In this document: one piece after another, positions 27,118-37,489 of the stretch
How positions within the stretch are numbered: the stretch's first letter is position 1
Layout: every line of letters starts with the position of its first letter
Assembly (NCBI RefSeq): GCF_000237325.1
Contig: NC_017542.1
Coordinates: forward strand, 1,867,501-1,931,500
Origin: Paenibacillus polymyxa M1
GTDB taxonomy: Bacteria; Bacillota; Bacilli; Paenibacillales; Paenibacillaceae
DNA: 64,000 bases
Direction of reading: 5' to 3'
Notes under the pieces: model-generated
Database searches by the model: none
What the model saw: the letters and a program-made list of their open reading frames with translations, nothing else
Told to the model about the DNA's origin: nothing
Translations under genes and position numbers: made by a program

Positions 27118-27449
27118 AGCATAAATTAATCAGATCGAGTGTTCGTGAAATGATAGGTAATTTTGCACCCGCTTTTGTAAGCTATACGGAGGAAGTTCTT
27201 TTTGGAGATGTATGGAGAAGAAGTGAGCTATCTCTTAGGGAACGGAGTCTCATTACAGTTGCTGCTTTGGTAGCGGGTGAGCATGTGAATCAACTTCCTT
27301 ATCATCTGAACCTGGCCAAAGAGAACGGGATTTCGGAGGAAGAATTGATTGAGGTCATTACACAGCTAGCCTTTTACGTAGGATGGCCGCGGGCGGCCTC
27401 AGCAGTTCAGGTTGCCAAAGACGTATTTTGTAAGGAAAAAGAACGTTAA
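27114..27449 (+). CDS. Carboxymuconolactone decarboxylase family protein
   Basis: 111 residues from the ATG at 27114 that overlaps the tautomerase stop. The CMD fold core reads LSLRERSLITVAALVAG and the family EHVNQLPYHLNLAKENG and YVGWPRAASAVQVA. There is no CxxC, so it is of the non-peroxidase type. With the tautomerase and divergent LysR it forms a small, substrate-unknown catabolic unit. Confidence 0.85.
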   Translation: MKHKLIRSSVREMIGNFAPAFVSYTEEVLFGDVWRRSELSLRERSLITVAALVAGEHVNQLPYHLNLAKENGISEEELIEVITQLAFYVGWPRAASAVQVAKDVFCKEKER

Positions 27450-27460
27450 CCATGAACTTA

Positions 27461-27505
27461 AAATACCGCTGAGCACAAGGATTTCGAGTGTTTGGCGGTT
27501 TTTTG
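27461..27505 (+). terminator. Terminator after CMD gene
   Basis: ACCGCTGAGCAC and GTGTTTGGCGGT pair imperfectly, followed by TTTTTTG. Confidence 0.7.
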
Positions 27506-27578
27506 ATATGATTGTATTGTTATTCTGCTTTGAAAGCGGTATAGTAAGAGTAATTGAATGAGGGGCATTGTGCCCTTC

Positions 27579-27650
27579 GGGATTGTTACTGGTAAGCAGG
27601 CGATACCCAAATAATGACTAATGGACTTAGTCGTTATTTGGTTTTTTTTG
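27579..27650 (+). promoter_or_regulatory. RAT antiterminator/terminator switch upstream of licT
   Basis: GGGATTGTTACTGG followed by TAAGCAGGCGATACCC (27579-27608) is a LicT/SacY-type ribonucleic antiterminator. It overlaps the left arm of a 15-bp terminator hairpin (27607-27642: CCAAATAATGACTAA with TTAGTCGTTATTTGG) ending in T8. Binding of dephosphorylated LicT would stabilise the RAT and prevent termination, so licT would autoregulate. Confidence 0.92.
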
Positions 27651-27692
27651 TTATTCCAACTTTGTTATTACATCAATGAGGTGAGCAGCTAG

Positions 27693-28550
27693 ATGATCAT
27701 CCGGCAAATATTTAACAACAATGTCATTCGGGCCGAAAATCAGGTAGGTCATGAGTTTGTTGTCATAGGGAACGGTCTGGGTTTTAAAAAGAAAAATGGT
27801 CAAAGGGTCGATGAAGAAAAAATAGAAAAAACCTTTGTATTAAAGTCCGATAAAATTCCGCAAAAATTAATTGATCTCATTGGGGAAACATCTGTAGAGT
27901 ATTTGAAGGTGGCGGATGAAATTGTAGGCAGCGCCAAAAAAGAAATGGGAGATATTTTTAGTGATAATATCTATATTTCGTTGATTGACCATATTCAATT
28001 TGCCATCTCTCGATACAGAAAATCCGTGGGACTTAAAAATTCACTGTTATGGCAGATCAAAAAATTTTACAAAAAAGAATTTATGATAGGTATGAATGCA
28101 TTGGACGTTATTCATGCTCAATTTGGCATTCAAATGGATGAGCATGAAGCAAGCTTTATTGCCATGCATTTTGTTAATGCAAGACAAGACGGTCAGGGCA
28201 TGAAACAAACGGTTGAGATTACTGAAGTCATTGATGACATTTTCAATATTGTAACCGATTACTATCAGATTACACTGGATGAAACCTCATTTAATTATTC
28301 GCGGTTTATTACTCATTTGCAGTACTTTGCCCAGCGCTTGCTAAGCAATGAACAAGAGCAATTAGCTTCAGGGGATAACTTCTTGTATGATCAAGTCAAA
28401 GAAAAATACGAGAGGGCTTTTCAGTGTACCCAATTAATTAATCAATATTTGGAATTAAAGCATGAAAGTGCGATGTCGATTGACGAGAAAGTGTATTTGA
28501 CGATTCATATACAGCGTGTAACCTCCAGAAATGATTTGGCTGATGCTTAA
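27693..28550 (+). CDS. licT: BglG-family transcriptional antiterminator LicT
   Basis: 285 residues. The N-terminal RNA-binding CAT domain (residues 1-57: QIFNNNVIRAENQVGHEFVV, split family motif NNNV and GHEFVVIGNGLGF) is followed by two PTS regulation domains. PRD1 has His in DHIQFAISRY and MNALDVIHAQFGI; PRD2 has FSRFITHLQYFAQR and KVYLTIHIQRV, allowing phosphorylation by HPr and by BglP. It acts on the RAT elements in front of itself and in front of bglP. Confidence 0.95.
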   Translation: MIIRQIFNNNVIRAENQVGHEFVVIGNGLGFKKKNGQRVDEEKIEKTFVLKSDKIPQKLIDLIGETSVEYLKVADEIVGSAKKEMGDIFSDNIYISLIDHIQFAISRYRKSVGLKNSLLWQIKKFYKKEFMIGMNALDVIHAQFGIQMDEHEASFIAMHFVNARQDGQGMKQTVEITEVIDDIFNIVTDYYQITLDETSFNYSRFITHLQYFAQRLLSNEQEQLASGDNFLYDQVKEKYERAFQCTQLINQYLELKHESAMSIDEKVYLTIHIQRVTSRNDLADA

Positions 28551-28558
28551 AAAAAAGC

Positions 28559-28587
28559 TTGCAAACGATTTCGGAGTGTTTTATAGT
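28559..28587 (+). promoter_or_regulatory. Promoter of bglPH with possible cre overlap
   Basis: TTGCAA (28559-28564), 17 bp, TATAGT (28582-28587). The -35 side TTGCAAACGATTTCGG matches 12 of 14 cre positions, so CcpA repression is possible. Confidence 0.65.
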
Positions 28588-28607
28588 AGGCTCACAACTT
28601 AAATTTA

Positions 28608-30612
<2,005 letters not shown>

Positions 30613-30681
30613 TACAGGAAAGCTCATCATCACGTACATGAAGCGAAATTAGAAGGATATAACGATAACTGGAGGAACTAG

Positions 30682-32094
<1,413 letters not shown>

Positions 32095-32110
32095 TTAATG
32101 TAGCAGTGAA

Positions 32111-32154
32111 AAGCACCTCCTTGAAATGGATGTTACCATTTTAAGGGGGTGTTT
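32111..32154 (+). terminator. Terminator after bglH
   Basis: GCACCTCCTTGAAATGG pairs with CCATTTTAAGGGGGTGT, with TTTC after. Confidence 0.8.
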
Positions 32155-32227
32155 CTATTCCCTTTTCCAGGAGGGTGATCATATATTATATAATAGAAGA
32201 AACAATAAACGGAAAGGACATCATGCA

Positions 32228-33130
32228 TTGACCTTACAACAATTAAAATATGTCATCGAGGTTGCCAATCGTGGCTCCATGAATGAGGCGGCGAAGCGGT
32301 TGTTCATTTCCCAGCCCAGTCTGTCGAACGCGATTCGCGATCTGGAGGAAGAAATTCATATCACCATTTTTGAGCGTACTAATAAAGGCATTTCTTTATC
32401 CAAGGAAGGCGTGGAATTTCTAGGTTATGCGCGTCAGGTCGTTGAGCAGGCGGAGTTGCTGGAAAGTCGCTATTTGGATGCCAAGCCTTCACCACAGCAT
32501 TTTGCTGTGTCTACGCAGCATTATGCTTTTGCAGTGAATGCATTCGTAAATCTGGTGAATCAATATGGACAGGATGAATATGAGCTGGCTTTGCGGGAGA
32601 CCAAAACCCATGAAATCATACAGGATGTCAAAAGCCTACGCAGTGAGATCGGAATCCTGTATCTGAACGAATTTAACGCCAAAGTCATCAACAAGCTGCT
32701 AAAAGATGCAAATCTGCAATTCAACAGCCTGTTTACGGCTAAGCCGCATATATTTATCAGTGCCAATAACCCGCTATCCCGGCAGTCTATCGTGACCATT
32801 GACCAACTTCATCCTTACCCATATCTGTCTTTTGAACAAGGGGAGTACAATTCCTTTCACTTCTCCGAGGAGATTCTGAGTACATTGTCGCACCCCAAAA
32901 GCATTCGCGTCAATGACCGGGCCACCCTTTTTAATCTGCTCATTGGCTTGAACGGCTATACCATTTCTACCGGAGTGATTAGTGCGGATCTGAACGGTAA
33001 CGAAATTATTTCCGTCCCCCTGGAGTGTGATGAGTCTATTAATGTGGGATGGATTTGCCATAAAAACGTCGCGCTCTCCAAGCTGGCCACAGTCTATGTA
33101 GAAGCGTTGCATGAGGCAATAGGGGAATAA
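32228..33130 (+). CDS. LysR family transcriptional regulator
   Basis: 300 residues from TTG 32228 (TLQQLKYVIEVANRG), 9 nt after AAAGGA; the longer frame from 32126 starts inside the bglH terminator and is unlikely. The HTH is GSMNEAAKRLFISQPSLSNA. The substrate-binding domain is of the CysB/MetR-like length. It precedes the methionine-synthase-like gene by 124 bp on the same strand and probably regulates it. Confidence 0.88.
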   Translation: MTLQQLKYVIEVANRGSMNEAAKRLFISQPSLSNAIRDLEEEIHITIFERTNKGISLSKEGVEFLGYARQVVEQAELLESRYLDAKPSPQHFAVSTQHYAFAVNAFVNLVNQYGQDEYELALRETKTHEIIQDVKSLRSEIGILYLNEFNAKVINKLLKDANLQFNSLFTAKPHIFISANNPLSRQSIVTIDQLHPYPYLSFEQGEYNSFHFSEEILSTLSHPKSIRVNDRATLFNLLIGLNGYTISTGVISADLNGNEIISVPLECDESINVGWICHKNVALSKLATVYVEALHEAIGE

Positions 33131-33140
33131 AAAAGTTTGA

Positions 33141-33171
33141 TATAGCCTTAGGCTATAACTAGCTATAGTTT
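33141..33171 (+). promoter_or_regulatory. Candidate LysR operator before metE-like gene
   Basis: TATAGCC-TTA-GGCTATA is a perfect 7-3-7 dyad (33141-33157), followed by AACTAGCTATAGTT, a second imperfect dyad. They sit 85-115 bp before the next start. No S-box or T-box leader is seen there. Confidence 0.5.
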
Positions 33172-33254
33172 ATTGGAGTTACCTTATAGCTGAAAATGTA
33201 TGTTATCTTTCTTACAACAACTTCACTACTGAAGCGAAAAAGGAGATAACCCTA

Positions 33255-34394
33255 ATGAGCAGCATCCTTGACAATGCATCCCAACGTAAAGTGACCCCTT
33301 TTAGACATGATATGGTTGGCAGCTTTTTGCGCCCGCAAGCGATTAAAGACGCCCGAATTCAATTTCAAAATAATGAAATCTCTGCGGACGAGCTGAGAAA
33401 GATTGAAGATGAAGAAATTATCAAACTGGTGGAAAAGCAAAAATCCGTAGGCCTTCAAGCCGTGACGGATGGGGAATTCAGACGTTCCTGGTGGCATCTT
33501 GATTTTATGTGGGGACTGGACGGCGTGGAAAAGGTACAGCTTGCAAACGGCTACCAATTCCAAGGTGTGGAAACAAGAGCGGAAACCGCACGTTTGTCCG
33601 GTAAAATTGGACATTCCCGTCATCCTTTCATTGAAGATTTTAAATTCCTGAAGCAAGTAGCAGGAGAGGATGCCATTGCTCGCCAAACGATTCCGGCACC
33701 TGCGCAGTTCCTGGCTGAGCTGTTGCGTGGAGAAAATAAAGAATCAACCGATACGTATTACAGCAATCTGGATGAACTGGTGACGGACATTGCCAAAGCC
33801 TACAAATCCGTGATCCAAGCGCTCTATAATGAAGGCTGCCGCAGCCTGCAACTGGATGATTGCACATGGGGCATGCTCTGTGATAAAAACTATTGGGAAG
33901 CTAGACAGCATGCGGGTGAAAATGTGGAAGATACTAAAAAGCTGTTCGCTCGCGTGAATCAGGAAACTGTGAAGGATCTTCCAGCCGATTTGGTCGTTAC
34001 AACCCACGTATGCCGTGGTAACTATCATTCCACCTGGGCATCTTCTGGCGGCTATGAACCTGTAGCCGAAACCCTGTTCGGCATCGATAACATCGACGGC
34101 TACTATCTCGAATTCGATACCGACCGCGCAGGTGATTTTACACCGCTTAAGCATCTGAAAGATGAAAAACAAGTCGTTCTGGGCCTCGTTTCCTCCAAAA
34201 CGGGTGAGCTGGAAGACAAGCAAACGGTCATCAACCGTATTAAGGAAGCAACTCAATTCGTGGACATCAACCACATCTGCCTTAGCCCGCAATGCGGCTT
34301 TGCTTCCACAGAAGAGGGCAATATTCTGACAGAAGAGCAGCAGTGGAAAAAGCTTGCTTTCATAAAAGAGATTGCGGACGAGATCTGGAAGTAA
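33255..34394 (+). CDS. MetE-like cobalamin-independent methionine synthase catalytic-domain protein (YxjG/YxjH type)
   Basis: 379 residues, corresponding to the C-terminal catalytic barrel of MetE only. Zinc ligands appear as His and Cys in TTHVCRGNYHS and Cys in LSPQCGFAS. The substrate-binding segment MVGSFLRP and AVTDGEFRRSWWHLDF are typical of the YxjG group. These proteins transfer methyl groups to homocysteine, but the in vivo donor is uncertain because the MetE N-terminal domain is absent. A LysR gene lies upstream. The IS element 60 bp downstream appears to have split the terminator. Confidence 0.88.
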   Translation: MSSILDNASQRKVTPFRHDMVGSFLRPQAIKDARIQFQNNEISADELRKIEDEEIIKLVEKQKSVGLQAVTDGEFRRSWWHLDFMWGLDGVEKVQLANGYQFQGVETRAETARLSGKIGHSRHPFIEDFKFLKQVAGEDAIARQTIPAPAQFLAELLRGENKESTDTYYSNLDELVTDIAKAYKSVIQALYNEGCRSLQLDDCTWGMLCDKNYWEARQHAGENVEDTKKLFARVNQETVKDLPADLVVTTHVCRGNYHSTWASSGGYEPVAETLFGIDNIDGYYLEFDTDRAGDFTPLKHLKDEKQVVLGLVSSKTGELEDKQTVINRIKEATQFVDINHICLSPQCGFASTEEGNILTEEQQWKKLAFIKEIADEIWK

Positions 34395-34489
34395 GAGTTT
34401 AGGGGAATTGAATTGGAGAGATTCGTGATTACTAAAACACGCCACTTTGGTCATACCCCTGTCAAGTAGACAGAACTAAAAAGACATCT

Positions 34490-35356
34490 TTAAGCAGCAA
34501 CCGTTTCTCGGTATTCAATCGGGGAACGGTTGTTTAATTTTTTCTGAAATCTATTTTCATTATAAAAAGAAATGTACTCCCGTACGTGTTGTTCTACCTC
34601 CGCTAGGGTTCCGGGTTTCGTTAAATAAATCCTCTCTGTTTTAAGATGGGAGAAAAAGGATTCTATACAGGCATTGTCTAGGCAATTTCCACGCCTTGAA
34701 TGGCTCCCAAGCATTCCAAGCCGCTTAAGCTTGCGGTTAAACGGCTTGGAGGTATACTGAAAACCCTGGTCTGAATGGAGAATGACACCCTCCATGTTCA
34801 CGTTCTTACTTAGAACGTCTAGCGTCTCGCTAACTAGAGCAAGGTCATTTCGTTCCGAAAGACGCCAAGCCACGATTTCATTGTTAAACAGATCTTGAAT
34901 GACAGAGAGATATACAAACCGCTCTCCAGCTCGTATGTATGTAATATCGGTAACCAGCTTGGATAAAGGAGAATCTGCCTGAAATTGTCGATCTAATCGG
35001 TTGGCATTTACCACAGATGCCTGTTTGCCAAAAAAGCGCCGTTTCTTTCGAATGACGGAACGGATCCCTAATTTCTTCATTAGGCGGTACACCTTTTTGT
35101 GATTGACCAAGATACCTTCTCTACGTAAAGCAACGGTCATCCGCAGATAACCAAAATAGGGATGGACCCGGTGGATCGACAACATATGCGATTCCAGAAG
35201 CTCTTCTTCTTGCTTACGCTGCTGGGTTGTTTGCTGAGTCTTTCTCCATTTATAATATCCTGCCCGAGAAACATGGGCTAATTCAAGTAACCATTTCAAC
35301 GAATATCGTGTTCGCATTCCCTCAATAATTTCAAACCTCGCTTCTTTCCTCGTCAC
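34490..35356 (-). CDS. IS3-family transposase OrfB (DDE integrase domain)
   Basis: 288 residues. The rve/DDE core has Asp in VTDITYIRAG, Asp in ILHSDQGFQYTS and Glu in NACIESFFSHLKTE. An HTH_21 region precedes it (HPYFGYLRMTVALRREGI). Its nominal GTG start overlaps the orfA stop. In this family it is normally made as an OrfAB fusion by -1 frameshifting, and an A AAA AAG heptamer is present near the end of orfA (complement of 35381-35387). Confidence 0.93.
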   Translation of the reverse strand: MTRKEARFEIIEGMRTRYSLKWLLELAHVSRAGYYKWRKTQQTTQQRKQEEELLESHMLSIHRVHPYFGYLRMTVALRREGILVNHKKVYRLMKKLGIRSVIRKKRRFFGKQASVVNANRLDRQFQADSPLSKLVTDITYIRAGERFVYLSVIQDLFNNEIVAWRLSERNDLALVSETLDVLSKNVNMEGVILHSDQGFQYTSKPFNRKLKRLGMLGSHSRRGNCLDNACIESFFSHLKTERIYLTKPGTLAEVEQHVREYISFYNENRFQKKLNNRSPIEYRETVAA

Positions 35357-35652
35357 TCCTTGTGTAGATTTGGATACTGCTTTTTTAAATATTCAATCTC
35401 CGCCCGTAGATACGCCATCTCCTCTTCCATACTGGAAAATTTCGTTTTGGGTCGTCCCTGCCTTGTGGTCGTTGGCTGGAGGTTCTCCCCCGCTCGATGT
35501 TTCATCACCCAGCTTTGCACTTGGGATTTATTACGAATGTCCAATTGTTTCGTCACTTCACGAATACTCATATGTTCTTCGTTCACCAACCGGACTGCCT
35601 CCATCTTTACATCTAAGGAGTATTGCCGGAATGATTGTCCCTTTTTAGCCAT
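35353..35652 (-). CDS. IS3-family transposase OrfA (HTH)
   Basis: 99 residues. The helix-turn-helix SLDVKMEAVRLVNEEHMSI, then REVTKQLDIRNKSQVQSWV, is followed by a leucine-zipper-like tail (MEEEMAYLRAEIEYLKKQ). It binds the IS ends and partners OrfB. Its end contains the slippery A6G stretch used for OrfAB production. The upstream Shine-Dalgarno GGAGGG is present. Confidence 0.92.
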   Translation of the reverse strand: MAKKGQSFRQYSLDVKMEAVRLVNEEHMSIREVTKQLDIRNKSQVQSWVMKHRAGENLQPTTTRQGRPKTKFSSMEEEMAYLRAEIEYLKKQYPNLHKE

Positions 35653-35884
35653 GAAAAATCCCCTCCGTTCAACAAGATTAAGTCCATCTTAACAGATGTC
35701 TTTTCTCTCTTGTCTACTAGAAGGGGATAATACCACTTGAGCGCGTGTTTTTTATTTGAAAACCTACCTACAGCACCTATAAAATATGCACTAATCACTA
35801 GTAATAATCCAAACGTTTTAATCACCACCACATTAGAAAGACAAAAACCTTATAGACTTCTATAAACTAACGAGCAACGCATAG

Positions 35885-35992
35885 CAGAAGCTAACACTGG
35901 AGCAGGAGAATGAGCAGCAAACGGAAATTAACGACGTGTCGATAGAAATCATACAAGTTTTAAGCACACGACGATATGCTGGAACAAAATGA
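35885..35992 (+). pseudogene. Short C-terminal fragment of an unidentified, probably phage, protein
   Basis: An open frame without a start reads QKLTLEQENEQQTEINDV and ends RRYAGTK at a TGA, immediately before a hairpin that is repeated after the portal fragment at 41.7 kb. The rest of 35754-36340 shows no gene. The origin as a phage structural-gene tail is inferred only from the shared downstream hairpin. Confidence 0.3.
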
Positions 35993-36008
35993 TGATAACC
36001 TATTTAAT

Positions 36009-36053
36009 TCGTCGGTGGAGAAGATCACGATTCTCTCACCAACTCATTTTTCA
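36009..36053 (+). terminator. Hairpin terminator, copy 1 of a repeated element
   Basis: GGTGGAGA and TCTCTCACC form a hairpin with ATCACGATT in the loop and CATTTTTC after it. The 50-bp block, including the preceding GATAACCTATT, recurs at 41747-41806. Confidence 0.55.
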
Positions 36054-36344
36054 TTAAGAAATTTCTGAACATGAAATTTAAATGTTGTAAAAAATTCTAT
36101 TTAATTAATAAGAATAACAAGAAATAGGTCAATCATGGTGATATCTAACCATAATCGACCTATTCAAACGTAACGGAATAGAGTGATTTAGGGAATCAAA
36201 TTTAAGCATTGATGTGTGTATAATCAAAATGGCGAAATCTTTATAAAGGCATTACTCGAGTTAGGCCACTTGGACTTAGACGCCCGACTTATTCGGCACT
36301 GGGTGGAGTCTATTCATCACGTGCTAACATGAACTAGAAAAACA

Positions 36345-36818
36345 CTACTCTTTTAGCGTTTCAAAAAATTCAGATATATTTGAGGCGACCTTTTGTGTCA
36401 TAGGAGAAAACTCCTCCGACTCTTCATGAAACCAAATAACTATAGTAGGCTCTTCCGTTTCTCTAAAATCCAAACAAATTAAATCCCCTGAAAAAAGCGC
36501 TGCAATAGGAACTACATTCATCCCCACTAAATCTTCATTATCAGTTAATCTATCACCTATTTGAGTAATAATAACTTCAATATCATACCATCCATTAATA
36601 GGATCAGATTCAATATCATTCAATATACAAAGAAATTTTTCAATTATATATTCATGATGGTTAAAACTAAACACATTTGTGACAGGTACAACTCCATTAT
36701 TTTCCTTAATAAAAAACCTATAAGTTTTAGGAAATGAGACTCTCAAGCTTCGCTCAACCACATTTAATAATTCGTCGGTTGGCAATGGAAAAACAATTGT
36801 ATTGACATCCAATCTCAC
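36345..36818 (-). CDS. SMI1/KNR4 (SUKH) family protein, probable toxin-immunity protein
   Basis: About 157 residues. GTG 36818 has GGGAG 8 nt upstream; an in-frame GTG at 36827 abuts that Shine-Dalgarno. SUKH signatures are the early FPKTYRFFIKENNGVVPVTN and the late ALFSGDLICLDFRE followed by PTIVIWFHEE and a final helix. SUKH proteins commonly neutralise nuclease toxins of polymorphic toxin systems. The 3' end of a nuclease-like toxin frame lies 10-20 bp upstream on the same strand, so this is the immunity half of a toxin-immunity pair whose toxin has decayed. Confidence 0.85.
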   Translation of the reverse strand: MRLDVNTIVFPLPTDELLNVVERSLRVSFPKTYRFFIKENNGVVPVTNVFSFNHHEYIIEKFLCILNDIESDPINGWYDIEVIITQIGDRLTDNEDLVGMNVVPIAALFSGDLICLDFRETEEPTIVIWFHEESEEFSPMTQKVASNISEFFETLKE

Positions 36819-36836
36819 TTTTTTCACTCCCTATTC

Positions 36837-36980
36837 TTATCTTTTAGCATGCGCCCAACCACCGGGAGCTCTTACACCCTTATGATTTATGAAATTATGT
36901 ATTCCAAAAGGTACTAATTCCATTCTATCGTCAATTTCGGAATTATTTCATATTGTTCCAGGCATACATGTTCCACCTGG
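36837..36980 (-). pseudogene. C-terminal remnant of an HNH/LHH-type nuclease toxin
   Basis: The minus-strand frame reads PGGTCMPGTI, an in-frame TGA, then DDRMELVPFGIHNFINHKG and ends GGWAHAKR at a TAA (36837). The M-E-L-V-P-x-x-I-H-N then H-x-G arrangement resembles the C-terminal motif of LHH/HNH toxin domains (MxLVPxxIHxxxxHTG). There is no start, and the upstream coding is lost. It sits directly before the SUKH gene, the position of a toxin tail. The stretch 36981-37238 upstream has only short open fragments and no gene. Confidence 0.5.
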
Positions 36981-37238
36981 AAGTTGTGAATCAAGCCATT
37001 AGAACTGTTTAGGATCAAATTTCTTCAAATAGTCTTTCTGCATAAACCGTAACAAAGTCATCTAATAGTTCATCAAACTTTTTATTACCTGACAAGAAAT
37101 ACTGAAATTATCAAGTATAGATTTTATAGTTTGAAAGAACATGGCAGTTTTAATTTATATAAGCCGACTTTATTAGGTCAGCTATACGTTTCATGCCAAT
37201 TTGCTACGATAATTAGAATTAAGCTTATATACAATGAG

Positions 37239-37284
37239 AACAAAAAAAGTCCCTAACTCTCAAGAAAGCAAGAATTAAGGACCA
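37239..37284 (-). terminator. Terminator of the candidate small RNA
   Basis: On the minus strand GTCCTTAATTCTTG-CTTT-CTTGAGAGTTAGGGAC forms a long stem with small mismatches, followed by seven T. Confidence 0.7.
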
Positions 37285-37436
37285 TCCTATTGTAATTTTA
37301 AAGGTGAGGAGGAGTTAGACCTCCATCTCCTTCTTGACGGGAAGGTATTTTCATTAAACTATCACCATACACAGAAAGGATTGAGACCTTCATTCTCCCG
37401 CGTGAAAGGCGGGCACTTTAATTAAGCTACTGTGTA
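37239..37436 (-). ncRNA. Candidate ~200-nt small RNA with own promoter and terminator
   Basis: A minus-strand promoter (37470-37442) is followed by ~200 nt without a convincing protein and then a terminator (37284-37239). The predicted transcript contains three local hairpins: CCCGC/GCGGG (complement of 37398-37412), CCTTC/GAAGG around 37330-37345 and GGAGG/CCTCC around 37307-37325. A 31-codon frame inside it has no recognisable product. It could be a regulatory RNA or the relic of a type I toxin-antitoxin unit. Confidence 0.45.
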
Positions 37437-37441
37437 AGAAA

Positions 37442-37470
37442 ATTGTACCATATGTTATTATATGTGTAAA
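37442..37470 (-). promoter_or_regulatory. Sigma-A-like promoter on the minus strand
   Basis: Read on the minus strand TTTACA, 17 bp, TACAAT. It points away from the SDR gene at 37490, into the terminator-bounded stretch. Confidence 0.6.
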
Positions 37471-37489
37471 TAATAATTAAGGTGATAAA

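Larger units (their letters stand above)
34456..35726 (-). mobile_element. IS3-family insertion sequence (IS150-like)
   Basis: About 1.27 kb carrying orfA and orfB on the minus strand. The imperfect terminal inverted repeats are CCCCTGTCAAGTAGACAG on the left and, read inward, CCCCTTCTAGTAGACAAG on the right, both followed by AAAGACATCT. It is flanked by ATA on both sides (34453-34455 and 35727-35729), consistent with a 3-bp target duplication. Both reading frames are intact, so it may still be active. Confidence 0.88.
34434..35753 (+). terminator. Terminator of the metE-like gene, split by the IS element
   Basis: AAAACACGC (34434-34442) left of the IS and GCGTGTTTT (35743-35751) right of it are exact 9-base complements, and the right arm runs into TTTTTTATTT. 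With the IS and one copy of the ATA repeat removed, the two arms lie about 27 bases apart with an inner TGGT/ACCA pair. This forms a normal terminator. Confidence 0.55.

Noticed and set aside
35613..35831. Minus-strand frame beginning with a membrane-like stretch just right of the IS element
   Set aside because: GTG start without Shine-Dalgarno; its 3' part reads through the IS end, and the pre-insertion frame would stop after ~41 codons. The terminator explanation fits the flanks better.
37021..37100. Minus-strand fragment reading FLSGNKKFDELLDDFVTVYA, reminiscent of DUF2252 C-termini
   Set aside because: Only ~27 codons with no flanking homology visible, so too short to call.
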